Shown here: positions 1-9,700 of the stretch, in pieces
Layout of the letters: each line of letters opens with the position of its first letter
How positions within the stretch are numbered: the stretch's first letter is position 1
Source of the DNA: Waddlia chondrophila WSU 86-1044
GTDB taxonomy: Bacteria > Chlamydiota > Chlamydiia > Chlamydiales > Waddliaceae
NCBI RefSeq assembly: GCF_000092785.1
Contig: NC_014225.1
Coordinates: 475,340 to 539,339, forward strand
Direction of reading: 5' to 3'
Length of the DNA: 64,000 nucleotides
Position numbers and translations under genes: made by a program
Notes under the pieces: model-generated
The model's input: only the letters and a program-made list of their open reading frames with translations
What the model was told of the DNA's origin: nothing
Databases searched by the model: none

Positions 1-291
1 AAGATTTTTCCCATCTCCTGCAGTGTGATAAAGCGCGACAGAAGCGCCTGCATTGTGCATTTGGAGAAGGTCGCAGTGATATTTGAATTTTGCTTTTTCT
101 GCGGCCTTTTGATAGGCATACAATGTTCCCAGTCCGGTTCCAGCACCTCCAGCCCAATTTTCCGCGATAGTGATGATCAATGCGCCTGGCTTGCAGATCT
201 CTTTGCTTGAGGAACGCAGCCTTTTATGCCAGAACTCCTCTTGCGAGGAGTTCCGGGTGGAGACGATCACGATATCGAAGCCTTGCCTCAT
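1..291 (-). CDS. Partial hypothetical protein downstream of htrA (C-terminus off the left edge)
   Basis: An open frame on the minus strand starts with ATG at 291-289, four codons after the htrA stop at 303-301 and in the same frame, and stays open to base 1. The visible 97 residues have a strand-like start (FDIVIVSTRN) and a glycine-rich stretch GGAGTGLGTLYAYQKA around residues 46-60. That stretch faintly resembles the N-terminal loop of sugar-nucleotide pyrophosphorylases, but the match is weak. Its position makes it the next cistron of the htrA transcript. I do not recognise the family and assign no function; the ordinary amino-acid composition and tight spacing support it being real. Confidence 0.5.
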   Translation of the reverse strand, partial: MRQGFDIVIVSTRNSSQEEFWHKRLRSSSKEICKPGALIITIAENWAGGAGTGLGTLYAYQKAAEKAKFKYHCDLLQMHNAGASVALYHTAGDGKNL

Positions 292-300
292 CGTGGGCAG

Positions 301-1752
301 CTATCCTGTTTTAATGGAAACAAAATGCATGTAATCGCCCTGTTTTACAAGAAGCAGTATCGGTTTTTGGGGATCTGCTTTAGATATCTGCTGATTAAAG
401 GCTTCCACTGAATCGATCTTGACGTGGTTGACTGCAGTGATCAGGGCTCCCTGCTTAATTCCAGCCATAGCAGCAGGGCTGCCTGCGGAAATTTTGCTGA
501 CGACCACTCCTTTCAAATCGACATAGCCGAGATTGTGCGCGATATCTGCTGTCAAAGGTTTGACTTCGATCCCAAGTTTATTCGTTTTGGAGGAGGCGAT
601 TTCCTCTTCATCAGGGAATTCTCCAACTGTGAGTGGAATGTGGATTTCTTTTCCGTCGCGTAAGACTTTTAAAGTGATTTTAGAGCCGGGCTTCATAAAA
701 GAGACAGCATTGCGTAAGCTGGAGATTGTCGAGACCTCTTTTCCGTTGTAATCCAGAATAATATCTCCCTGTTTCAAACCTGCTTTTTGCGCTGGCGAGT
801 CAGGGGTCACATCGGAAACCAAAGCTCCCTTTACTTTGCTTAAGCTGAACGATTGAGCTAAGTTGTTGTCGATCGGCTGTAGATTGATGCCGATAAATCC
901 GCGGGTCACAGAACCGTTTGCGATCAATTGTTCCATAATGTTTTGGATCATATTGCTTGGAATGGCAAAACCGATTCCCATATATCCTCCGGAACCCATA
1001 TTGGTGACGATTGCTGTGTTCATTCCAATGACATTGCCGTCGAGGTCGAGAAGCGGCCCTCCGGAATTTCCTCTATTGATTGCAGCATCTGTTTGAATAA
1101 AGTCTTCAATGCGCGCAAGGTCCAGGCCGCTGCGCCCTTTTGCGCTGACCACTCCGGCTGTAACTGATGCCTGTAGGCCAAGGGGATTGCCGATAGCGAT
1201 GACCCACTGTCCCACTTCAAGGTCATCTGAATTTCCAAGATTGAGATAAGGAAGGTTTTTATCGTTGATTTTGATGACGGCGATATCGGTGCTGCTGTCG
1301 ATTCCGATCAATTCTGCATTGTATTCTCTGCCGTCATTGAACAAAACAGAGATCTCTTCTGCTCCGTTGACAACGTGGCCGTTTGTCAGGATATAGCCGT
1401 CTTCACTGATGATGAAACCGGATCCCTGTCCTGTTTGGTATTGAGGTTCTTGCGGATGTGCCGGGCTGCGCGGACGGCGTCCAAAAAAATGGCCGAAGAA
1501 ATCGTCATGGTTGAAAAAATCGAAAGGATCGCTGTCTCCAAATTGAAAGGAATTTCTTTTAGTTTTGGATTTGACTTTTACTGAAACGACTGCAGGCGTT
1601 GCTTTTTTTACGACCTCTGTAAAGTCCAGAGATGTCCTCCCTAGTGGTTGATCTTTGCAAAATCCGCTGATGGGAAAGCAGACGAAGGCCATAAAAGCTG
1701 CAACCATCGACCATTTTTTCGCGTATGAAATTGAATCGGGCTGATGATTCAT
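301..1752 (-). CDS. htrA: HtrA/DegP periplasmic serine protease-chaperone
   Basis: Trypsin-like protease and chaperone of the periplasm that degrades misfolded envelope proteins; chlamydial HtrA is a known virulence-associated protease. The 483 residues begin with a signal peptide (hydrophobic run about 16-30 ending in GFC). The catalytic triad is readable: His126 in TNGHVVNG, Asp156 in DSSTDIAVI and Ser230 in GNSGGPL. A Phe-rich acidic segment at 70-92 (FNHDDFFGHFFGRR) matches the LA loop of DegP-type proteins. Two PDZ domains follow (roughly 270-370 and 390-480), so the architecture is the full DegP/DegQ type. An AGAGG sequence lies about 10 bases before the ATG. A second gene appears to follow in the same transcript. 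Confidence 0.97.
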   Translation of the reverse strand: MNHQPDSISYAKKWSMVAAFMAFVCFPISGFCKDQPLGRTSLDFTEVVKKATPAVVSVKVKSKTKRNSFQFGDSDPFDFFNHDDFFGHFFGRRPRSPAHPQEPQYQTGQGSGFIISEDGYILTNGHVVNGAEEISVLFNDGREYNAELIGIDSSTDIAVIKINDKNLPYLNLGNSDDLEVGQWVIAIGNPLGLQASVTAGVVSAKGRSGLDLARIEDFIQTDAAINRGNSGGPLLDLDGNVIGMNTAIVTNMGSGGYMGIGFAIPSNMIQNIMEQLIANGSVTRGFIGINLQPIDNNLAQSFSLSKVKGALVSDVTPDSPAQKAGLKQGDIILDYNGKEVSTISSLRNAVSFMKPGSKITLKVLRDGKEIHIPLTVGEFPDEEEIASSKTNKLGIEVKPLTADIAHNLGYVDLKGVVVSKISAGSPAAMAGIKQGALITAVNHVKIDSVEAFNQQISKADPQKPILLLVKQGDYMHFVSIKTG

Positions 1753-1839
1753 ATTGATTGCCTCTCTTTATTTTTGATCAAGAAAATACCTCTATTTTTT
1801 TAGGAAATTTCTGGAAAAAATTCAACCTTTCAAAAAAAA

Positions 1840-3207
1840 TTAAATATTTAGAATTCCCAAAGCCATGATCAACGCTCCTTTTTCCAGTCTGTCAATGCCA
1901 AAGTGCTCGTTGGGTGCGTGCATGTAATCATCGGCTAGGCCAAGCCCAAGCAGGATCACTTCCGATCCGCTAGCTTCTGACAATGCATTGATGATCGGAA
2001 TCGATCCCCCTTCGTAAGTATAGCTGATGGGTTGTCCGAAGACCTCCTCATAGGCTTTGGAAAATGCTTGCACTCCTTTCGAACGGATGTCGCTGCGGCA
2101 AGCGCTTCCTGAGCCAGGATGTACGTTGACTTCAACTTCTATTCCTTCAGGGGCAAGGCTTTTCAAATATTCAGCAACGAGAGGCCCGATCTGTTTAGGG
2201 TCCTGCCTTGGGACAAGTCTGCAGGAAATCTTTGCGGAGGCTTGTGCAGGGATGACTGTTTTGAACCCGTCGCCTGTGTAGCCTCCGTGAATTCCATTGA
2301 TTTCAAGCGTTGGACGTGTCCAGGCACGTTCAAAAGGGGTCAATCGGGTTTCCCCTCCTGTGGGTAGAGCTCCGAATGCTTGATGATACTCCTTTTCATC
2401 GAAATCCAGAAAGAGCCTCTCTTTTTCACGATCATTGATAGGGGATACAGAATCATAAAAACCGGGAACGGTAATTTTTCCCTCCTTATCTCGGCAGCTG
2501 GATAAGATGTGCACGAGGGCGTGGATGGGATTGAAGACGATGCCTCCATGGACTCCTGAGTGCAAGTCGGTATTAGACCCTTTGACAACGATGTCCATGG
2601 TCAAGATGCCTCTCGTCCCCAGCGTAATAGCGGGAATATTCGGCCCTGGAATGCCCAGGTCCACAATGGCTAAGTAGTCAGCTTTAAGCTCTTGGCTTTT
2701 CTCTGCTAGGATCCCTTCAAGTCCTTCACTTCCTGTTTCTTCTTCACCTTCGATGAGCCATTTAATATTGATTGGGTAGCCGCCGTTTTTCTCCCTCAAT
2801 AGCTTCAAGGCTTGCATCACGTAAAAACACTGTCCTTTGTTGTCTTGAGCCCCTCTTGCATAGATTTGCCCATTGCGGATCGCTGGCTCAAACGGAGGCG
2901 ACTTCCAAAGTTCGAGCGGGTCCACCGGCTGTACGTCGTAGTGATTGTAGATGAGAAGAGTCGGTTTGCTTGGGCCTGCGCTGAGATCCTCTCCAAACAG
3001 GATGGGGTGCCCTGATGTTTTCCACAGTTGGGTGGTAAGTCCAAGCGAATTCATCTTCTCTCTCAGCCAACCTGCGCACTCCAGAAGATGCGGAGTGTAT
3101 TCCGCTTCTGAACTGATGCTTGGAAATGACAAAAATTTCTGGAATGCTTCCAAAGCTTTTGCTTCAGATTGCTTATAGGAATGCCTGAGTTGATCTAAGG
3201 TTTTCAT
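1840..3207 (-). CDS. M20 family metallodipeptidase
   Basis: Zinc-dependent dipeptidase of the M20 family (cytosolic nonspecific dipeptidase/carnosinase-like), expected to release amino acids from short peptides in the cytoplasm. Metal-site motifs are intact: His89 and Asp91 in YNHYDVQP, bridging Asp122 in GAQDNKGQ, the acidic cluster Glu155-Glu157 in EGEEETGS, and a late His in HAPNEH. The 455-residue length is normal and there is no signal peptide. It lies 13 bases downstream of the M48 protease gene on the same strand, so the two peptidases are probably co-transcribed. The exact dipeptide preference cannot be read from the sequence. Confidence 0.93.
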   Translation of the reverse strand: MKTLDQLRHSYKQSEAKALEAFQKFLSFPSISSEAEYTPHLLECAGWLREKMNSLGLTTQLWKTSGHPILFGEDLSAGPSKPTLLIYNHYDVQPVDPLELWKSPPFEPAIRNGQIYARGAQDNKGQCFYVMQALKLLREKNGGYPINIKWLIEGEEETGSEGLEGILAEKSQELKADYLAIVDLGIPGPNIPAITLGTRGILTMDIVVKGSNTDLHSGVHGGIVFNPIHALVHILSSCRDKEGKITVPGFYDSVSPINDREKERLFLDFDEKEYHQAFGALPTGGETRLTPFERAWTRPTLEINGIHGGYTGDGFKTVIPAQASAKISCRLVPRQDPKQIGPLVAEYLKSLAPEGIEVEVNVHPGSGSACRSDIRSKGVQAFSKAYEEVFGQPISYTYEGGSIPIINALSEASGSEVILLGLGLADDYMHAPNEHFGIDRLEKGALIMALGILNI

Positions 3208-3220
3208 GGTTTGGTATTTT

Positions 3221-4507
3221 CTAAAAAAAACTTTTGTAAGTAAAGATAATTCCTACCCCAAGCAGAATAAAGTAGAGGATCAAACTGAGCCTGACGTGTT
3301 GATGGTGTTTGGCGATTAACAACGGGTCTTTTTTTGTTGCCTCTAAGAAATCGATCCGCTTTTGGATGCTGTAGTGGTGCCAGCAAGGCACTTGATGAGT
3401 GCCGCCGGTGGCATGTCCGATTTCGTCCAGTGCAAGCTGCATATCCTCTACAGGAATGCCCAACTGATACACATGCAGATCTGCCTGCCTTTCGAACAAG
3501 CGGGAAAAATAGCCGAATACCACGCGTAGATAGATGAAAAAAACGAGGGAGTAAAGGGCAAAAAATGTAAAAGAAGAGGCGATCGGCTCAAGCAGCGGCG
3601 TTCCTAGAGCAAACAAGACCAGTATGCCAAAGATGACTGCAGGATAATATAAGAGGTGCTTGTGTGCACAGTGCCCGATTTCATGAGCTAAGATGGCATT
3701 GATCGATCGGGGAGAAAGCTCGTTAAGCAGGCGTTTTGTAAACATGATGTAGCGGAAGCGGGGGAGAATGCCGATGATGGCGGCTGTGTAGGAGTGGTTT
3801 AGCACCGTCCAGGTTTTTATTCCTGCATGTTTAAATTGTGCCTTTACACAGAGGGCGTCCAGATTTTGCTTGAGTTTGCTTGAAGAGAGATCGCGGCATT
3901 TCCAAATACGTATTGTTAACGGCGGATAGAATAAAACGATTAGGAGAAGAAGCGCTAGTAAGCCGATTGTAAAAAGCGCAGAGTAGCTTCTGCTTAATTC
4001 CACCTTGTCTGCTGGAATCAGTGTGATCGCATCCATGATGCAGGCAATGAGAAGGAAAGGCAGGCAGAAGGGAAGTAAAAACCGGAGATGATTGATCGCA
4101 TAGAGATTAGCAGAGCTGGCTAATCCACGGCTTCCGGCTGGAATACGGGGGTAGGCGCTTCGGTGGAAGACGTAGAGTCCTCCAAAATAAAGGGTGAGCG
4201 AAGCTGCCGAGACAAGGAGTATAGATGGAAAAATCAATAGGGAGTGAATGGCTAGCAGAAACAAAATGAGGAGCGCATTTGCTGTGGCAAGCAGAATGTG
4301 GTGAGTGTTTCGCAGCCATTTTGAAAAGAGGATATTTTGAAGAGCAATGAGTATCAGAGTGAAAATGTAGGCTGCGGATCCTAAGAGAAAAGCTGGCAAT
4401 GGAGAGAGGGTTAAGGGAGGCTGTTGATGCTGCGGTGAAAAGCTGATGATGAGTAACACCACTGTAAGATAAAAAATTTGGGTGAACATTGCCTGGAATT
4501 GCCCCAT
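3221..4507 (-). CDS. M48 family integral-membrane zinc metalloprotease
   Basis: Membrane-embedded M48 peptidase (HtpX / CAAX-protease clan). The zinc-binding HEIGH motif sits at residues 275-279 (LAHEIGHCAHKH), with hydrophobic membrane spans before it (about 10-180) and after it (about 285-330), and a likely third zinc ligand in the FERQAD segment. Such enzymes clear damaged membrane proteins. The listed ATG at 4507 lacks a well-spaced ribosome site; ATG at 4489 with AGG just upstream is an alternative. The start is only 23 bases from the divergent symporter gene, so the two promoters must overlap coding sequence. The dipeptidase follows on the same strand. Confidence 0.9.
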   Translation of the reverse strand: MGQFQAMFTQIFYLTVVLLIISFSPQHQQPPLTLSPLPAFLLGSAAYIFTLILIALQNILFSKWLRNTHHILLATANALLILFLLAIHSLLIFPSILLVSAASLTLYFGGLYVFHRSAYPRIPAGSRGLASSANLYAINHLRFLLPFCLPFLLIACIMDAITLIPADKVELSRSYSALFTIGLLALLLLIVLFYPPLTIRIWKCRDLSSSKLKQNLDALCVKAQFKHAGIKTWTVLNHSYTAAIIGILPRFRYIMFTKRLLNELSPRSINAILAHEIGHCAHKHLLYYPAVIFGILVLFALGTPLLEPIASSFTFFALYSLVFFIYLRVVFGYFSRLFERQADLHVYQLGIPVEDMQLALDEIGHATGGTHQVPCWHHYSIQKRIDFLEATKKDPLLIAKHHQHVRLSLILYFILLGVGIIFTYKSFF

Positions 4508-4530
4508 TCATTTAAAATGTTTTCCAGATT

Positions 4531-5775
4531 ATGAAGAAAAAACGTGTTTTGGTTAAAGTTTTTCTAGCGATTGCTTTAGGTGCTGCCGCTGGTTTAGCCG
4601 CCGGTAAGGATGCGGGAATTTTTGGCATTCCCTGGATTCGGATTTTTAATCTGATGGGGCAGCTTTTTTTGAATGCTCTAACTATCGTTGTCGTCCCTTT
4701 GGTCTCCTCGTCGATTATTACAGGCACTGCACGAGTGGGGGCTGACAAAGAATTTGCCAAACTTGGGCGGCGTACATTTTTCTATTTTATTTTGACAAGT
4801 CTCATTGCAGTCTTAACGGGATTGACTTTGACTTTGCTTATCGGGCCCGGAGATTCGGTCGATTTTAGGCTCCTGTCGGAAATATCGCCATCTCCTGAAA
4901 TTGTGGATCTGCAAGGAGCAGCTGCGGGAGGGTTGTTTGATAAATTCGAAAATATTTTGTTCCGCCTTGTTCCGTCCAATATTCTTTCTGCCGCTGCTCA
5001 AGGGCAGCTTTTGGGATTGATCTTCTTTAGCTTGCTCTTTGGCTATTTTATCCCTCGCGTGGATAAGGAGCTTTCAGAAACAATGCAGCGTTTTTGGGAT
5101 GGCGTTTTCCAGATCATGATGCGCATGACTCATCTTGTGATGGAATTCTTGCCGATCGGTGTCTTTGGATTAGTGGCAAAGGTGACAGCGACCACAGGTC
5201 TTGGAACTGTCAAGCCGGTTTCTATTTTCTTTTTAACTGTGATGGCTGGCTTGGGAATCCATATGTTTTTCATGCTGTCTTTTCTGTTGAAAGCAAGAGG
5301 CGGCATCAATCCTCTTCAACACTTCAAAGCTGTCTTACCTGCGATCGTCACCGCATACAGTACGAGTTCATCTGCAGCGACGTTGCCGGTCACCATCGAG
5401 TGCATGGAAGAGCGGGCAGGTCTCCCTAACAGCTTATGCAGCTTTATCCTGCCTTTAGGCAGCACCGTTAATCTTGCAGGAACAGCTCTCTATGTGACAA
5501 GCGCTGTAATCTTTATCTCCCAGGCTTATCATCTTGAGATGAATCTTGCAACTCTCCTCCCAATCATCGTTCTTGGCCTTTTTACAAGTCTTGGGATGGT
5601 GGCCGGCATCCCTTCAGGAAGCATTGTCAGTATTGTCATTATCTTGCAAAGCATTGGACTTCCTTCTGATGGGATCGTGTTGATTTTGGCCGTGGAAAGG
5701 ATTCTGGATATGTTCCGCACTTCGGTTAGTGTTTATAACAACACGTGCTGCGCTTCTCTTGTTCATGAGTGGTAG
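4531..5775 (+). CDS. Dicarboxylate/amino acid:cation symporter (DAACS family)
   Basis: Inner-membrane secondary transporter of the GltP/GltT/DctA family that imports glutamate, aspartate, serine or C4-dicarboxylates with Na+ or H+. The 414 residues are almost wholly hydrophobic. Family signatures are present: the serine-rich re-entrant loop (STSSSAATLPVT, about 284-295), the PLGSTVNLAGTALY segment (about 310-323) and a conserved late helix with DMFRTSVSVYNN. The usual NMDGT motif reads NLAGT here, a variation that may bear on substrate or ion binding. It is transcribed divergently from the M48 protease. Uptake of host amino or dicarboxylic acids is the plausible role; the substrate is not determined. 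Confidence 0.92.
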   Translation: MKKKRVLVKVFLAIALGAAAGLAAGKDAGIFGIPWIRIFNLMGQLFLNALTIVVVPLVSSSIITGTARVGADKEFAKLGRRTFFYFILTSLIAVLTGLTLTLLIGPGDSVDFRLLSEISPSPEIVDLQGAAAGGLFDKFENILFRLVPSNILSAAAQGQLLGLIFFSLLFGYFIPRVDKELSETMQRFWDGVFQIMMRMTHLVMEFLPIGVFGLVAKVTATTGLGTVKPVSIFFLTVMAGLGIHMFFMLSFLLKARGGINPLQHFKAVLPAIVTAYSTSSSAATLPVTIECMEERAGLPNSLCSFILPLGSTVNLAGTALYVTSAVIFISQAYHLEMNLATLLPIIVLGLFTSLGMVAGIPSGSIVSIVIILQSIGLPSDGIVLILAVERILDMFRTSVSVYNNTCCASLVHEW

Positions 5776-6743
5776 ATAGCGGCAGGGCGTGTTTTTTCAG
5801 GATAACCAAGATGTTTCATCATGCTTTCCACAGCGTGGCTGTGAGATTTGATTCTGGAGTTGAAGGCGCTTGGTATCATGAATTGTTTACCAAAATTGCC
5901 TGGTGTGCGCACTCCTAATGCGCTTAGGAATCGATCGAATAGGTGTGTAATCTGAAGATCGGTTAGCCAATCTTTTTTGACGGTCAAGTGAGTGATGGTT
6001 TGGCGTGCTATTTTCAACCGTTCTGCTCCAATCTTTTGTTGCAAGCCGGCTCCTAAAGGGACTGCATTCACGCAAAACGCTTCCTTTTGATGCATGAGTG
6101 CGGCATATGAGGCCAGCGATGCGCCGTAGCATTGTCCGGTAAAGATCACTTTTTTTCCTGAAAAGCGGGGATCTTTAAGCAGATCGGAGACTAGCTGGTC
6201 TGCTTGTTCGTAGATAGCAGGGACTCCTCCAAAGATATTCAGGCATGTATTGATGATCGGCAGTGCCGTTATTTTGTGTCTTTCATCTGCATTGTATGGG
6301 ATTTCGGATTTATCCGATCCTTTGGCGCCAAAGGTAATTAAATAGACATCTTCCTTTCTTACAACGGTGGCTTTTAGCCCTGTCTTTGGATCGAAGAAGC
6401 ATCTCTCCCTTGATTCAATCGTCTGATCTATTTCTGAAAATGATGCGGGTGTTTCGATATGATAACCAAAAGGTTCTATCCATTCCGGATTGCAGTTATG
6501 AACAAAAGCGCAACTGCACGCAAGGTCTATTTTTTCATGCAACTCTTTAGAAGACATATCCGTTCTATCGTTGAAAGAGTAGCCGAACGTTTCTTTCGAT
6601 CCCATGTAGCGCTTGGGGAACTGTAATATTTCTTTTAGAATATGTAAGATTTTGAGCGTGAGTTCTTTCAAACGGATAATGCCCTGTTCGCAAGCGAGAG
6701 CAAACTTGCTAGGCTGACTATGAGCTGTTACAAGACTAACCAT
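5763..6743 (-). CDS. Class 3 lipase-like alpha/beta hydrolase with Cys nucleophile position
   Basis: The 326-residue protein has a nucleophile elbow GQCYGAS at 203-209, preceded by the strand KKVIFT and followed by a helix ASYAALMH, as in class 3 lipases (GHSLGG), but the nucleophile is Cys205 instead of Ser. An upstream strand VYLITFGAKGSD (133-144) matches the oxyanion strand of lipases. Asp258 and His301/His303 (SHSHAVE) are candidates to complete a triad. There is no clear signal peptide. Its ATG overlaps the end of the GlgA-GlgB gene by eight bases (ATGGTTAG), so translation is probably coupled. The substrate is unknown; it could be an esterase, a thioesterase or a non-catalytic relative. 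Its stop overlaps the symporter 3' end by 13 bases. Confidence 0.6.
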   Translation of the reverse strand: MVSLVTAHSQPSKFALACEQGIIRLKELTLKILHILKEILQFPKRYMGSKETFGYSFNDRTDMSSKELHEKIDLACSCAFVHNCNPEWIEPFGYHIETPASFSEIDQTIESRERCFFDPKTGLKATVVRKEDVYLITFGAKGSDKSEIPYNADERHKITALPIINTCLNIFGGVPAIYEQADQLVSDLLKDPRFSGKKVIFTGQCYGASLASYAALMHQKEAFCVNAVPLGAGLQQKIGAERLKIARQTITHLTVKKDWLTDLQITHLFDRFLSALGVRTPGNFGKQFMIPSAFNSRIKSHSHAVESMMKHLGYPEKTRPAAIYHS

Positions 6744-9700
6744 GATGGACCTCCTTCATCATGACGGTAGTGAGCGGAGGGATTGTTACCTTGTAGCTTT
6801 TTCCTTTGCTTCCGGAGACGATGTCCACAGCAAGGTTGATTTGTCCTGAACCGCCAAATTCTACGGCATCGCTATTGAAAATTTCCAGAGGGGCTTCAAT
6901 GGAATTTGCGCTGCATTTGATCGTGAACGTGCGCTCCTTGTCTGTGAAGTTGTGCAGGCAGACGCAGCTATCTCCAGAAGAGCTTTTCCTGCGGTAAGCA
7001 TGTACTTTTTTCTCGGGGTCTTCAATCCACTCAAGATCATGCCCGTTATTATCTGATTCCCATAATTCCTTATGTTCCCGGTAGAGGGTATTCAGCCTGG
7101 CTATCATCTCGAGTATTTCTTCTTTCTCTCGGGAAGGATCGGCAAAAGACTCATGCGAAGCAAACGCTTCCAGCCAGGAATTTTCGTTGCCTGAATCGCT
7201 TCCCATGAAAAGCAGCTTTTTCCCGGGCAGGCACATCATGAAACTCAGCATCGCTTTAAGATTGGCCAGCTTCTCTTCTTCAGTCAAGTCGGGAGTTAAA
7301 GCAATGAGTCCCTTTGAATGGAAATCGTCGTGCGACAGGGCCATTACCTGCTTGTGGAAATTATCGCTTTGGATCGCTTTTTTTAGTTCTTCATATCTTT
7401 TCGAACGGTTTTTTGGAGAAATTTTAAAAAAGGACAATGCACCTTTTAACCAGCCGACGTGCCATTTCATGTCGAAGCCTAAACCGTCAAGCCAGACAGG
7501 CTTGGTGACGGATGTATCGCCTGAATACTCTTCGGCAATTGTGACTGCTCCCGGGCAATGCTCATGGACAACAGCATTCAAATCCCGCATGAATTGATTA
7601 GCGGATTGCTGATCCTCACTGTTGAGCATGCTGCGTACGCAGTCTACGCGCAGCCCGTCGATATGCATCTCTTTCAGCCAAAAGGCGGCGCTCGAAATCA
7701 AAAATTCCCTTACTGATTTTTTGCTATAGTCAAAATGTTTGCATCCGTAGGAAAAGGCCAGTTTTCTAATGCTAAGTTGATACTTCAGTCCGCTAGCTTC
7801 ATATAAGTTGGAGCCGTCAAAATCCATCAGGCCATAATCATCTTTTGCGAAGTGGGCGGGAACCCAATCCATAATGATTCCGATGCCGTTTGCATGCAGG
7901 TGATCGACCATGAATTTAAAGTCGTCGACCGAACCCATGCGGCTGTTGGGAGCGAAATATCCCGATACCTGATAACCCCAGGACTCTTCATAAAAATGTT
8001 CTAGAATCCCCATGGGCTCCACATGGGTATATCCTACTTTTTTACAATGTTTGACTAGCTCACTTGCCAGCTCGCGATAGTTTAAGGGTTTGCGCTCTTT
8101 TCTTTTCCAGGTAGTGGGATGGAATTCAAAAATGCTCATTGGTTTAGGCTTTCCCTTATCGCTTTCCCGTTGTGTCATCCACTCCTTATCGTTCCATTCA
8201 AAAGTTGAGTGGGTGACGATCGAATAGGGTGCTTGATGTTTGTTTGAAAAAGAGGTATAGGAGCGGCTATAAGGATCGATCTTGATTTTGCCATCGACGA
8301 CATAGTGATAGCGCTGTCCCTGCTTGATTTGGCCAAAGATTGTTTCCCATTCCCCCTTGCTATTTTTTTTCATTGGCGCTTCGCAGAATAGATTTTCCTG
8401 TTCGTCGTACAGCCGGACTTTAACGCCGAGCGCATGCGGAGCGTATACCCTGAAAGTTGTCTCATCCTCTCGATAAAAAGCTCCATATTCGTTGTATCTG
8501 GTATGATTGACATGCTTTCCATAAGGCGAAGGGACAGCAATGCGCCAATCAGTCGGCACTGTGGAATAGGTTTGATACAGTTCTGCGCTATCCAATCCGC
8601 TCTGGTAGTATTGCTGCATATACGATTCTTCAGGGAAAGTTTCCGCTTTTTTTGCGGGGTCGACCACGATCTCACGTGCAACGGCGTCAATTCTGTAGAC
8701 GCTGTTTTCTTGCCGTCCTCTGTTTCCTATCCGTCTTTTTGCGTTTTCATAGGAAAATCGATACTTTTCCGCAGGAGTAAACCCTCGTGGAGAGCTATGC
8801 CATCCATATTTTTTCCCCTCTTTCATCAAACGGCTCATGATTGCCCTCTTTGATGAGTCGCTTTGCTCACCCCAGAATTTAAGGGATTTTGCAACCACTG
8901 CTGCGGCCGAATTGTCAACACTTCCCTCTCTTTCGAACAGGAAGCCATTAAATGCATTCTCTTCTTTTTCAGGGGAGATAATGGTGTCGGCAAGCCCGCC
9001 GGTATTCGAACCGATTGCCAAAGAGCCGAACAGCCATCCTTCAAATTGCACAAGCCCGCAGGGTTCAAATCTCGAAGGCACATACAAGAAATCCGAAACA
9101 GCCCTTAGCAAAGATCCCATTCCGGGGCGTTCCGCGTTGCCTTGCTGGAAATGGATGCGTCCATCAGGATCCTTGTAGTCGCGCACGAAAAGGACCCCTT
9201 CTTTGTATTTTTTCTCTAGTTTGTCCAGTATGCGTGCGGCCTCGGGGTCTTCCCCCATGCCCATTGCTATAAATTGGCCGCCGTTTTCGAGGGTGGCCTC
9301 GATGGCCTCTTCGAACTTATCGACTCCTTTCTGATAGCTATCGAATCGCCCAATGAAAGTGACCAGCGGTTTGGAAAAATCAATCTTTGACTCCGGCATA
9401 TATTTCTCTGTCCATAACTGCAGCTGCTCTCTGGCCAAGCCTTTTTTCTCCAGTATGTCTTCGTCATCCGGCCCATAAGAAAGGTTAAGGGGTTCGCCGC
9501 TTTTTAGATCTTTCCACTTGACTAACAGCGGATCGGTTTTCGGATCCCATCGATCCGTATTCGTGCCATTGACGATCCCAACTAACTTGCCTACTTTTGC
9601 AGCTTGGCGGACGGCGAAAGAGACTCCTTCTCCAAACTTCTCTTGCTGCGATTCAAGACCGAACATTTCAGATACTGTCGTCATGGCATCGGCCGACATC

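Noticed and set aside
25..411. Plus-strand open frames at 25-210 and 226-411
   Set aside because: They are antisense to the partial gene at 1-291 and the end of htrA, whose minus-strand reading is clearly coding.
4107..4511. 134-codon minus-strand frame overlapping the M48 gene
   Set aside because: It lies wholly within the M48 protease gene in another frame and has Ser/His-rich random composition.
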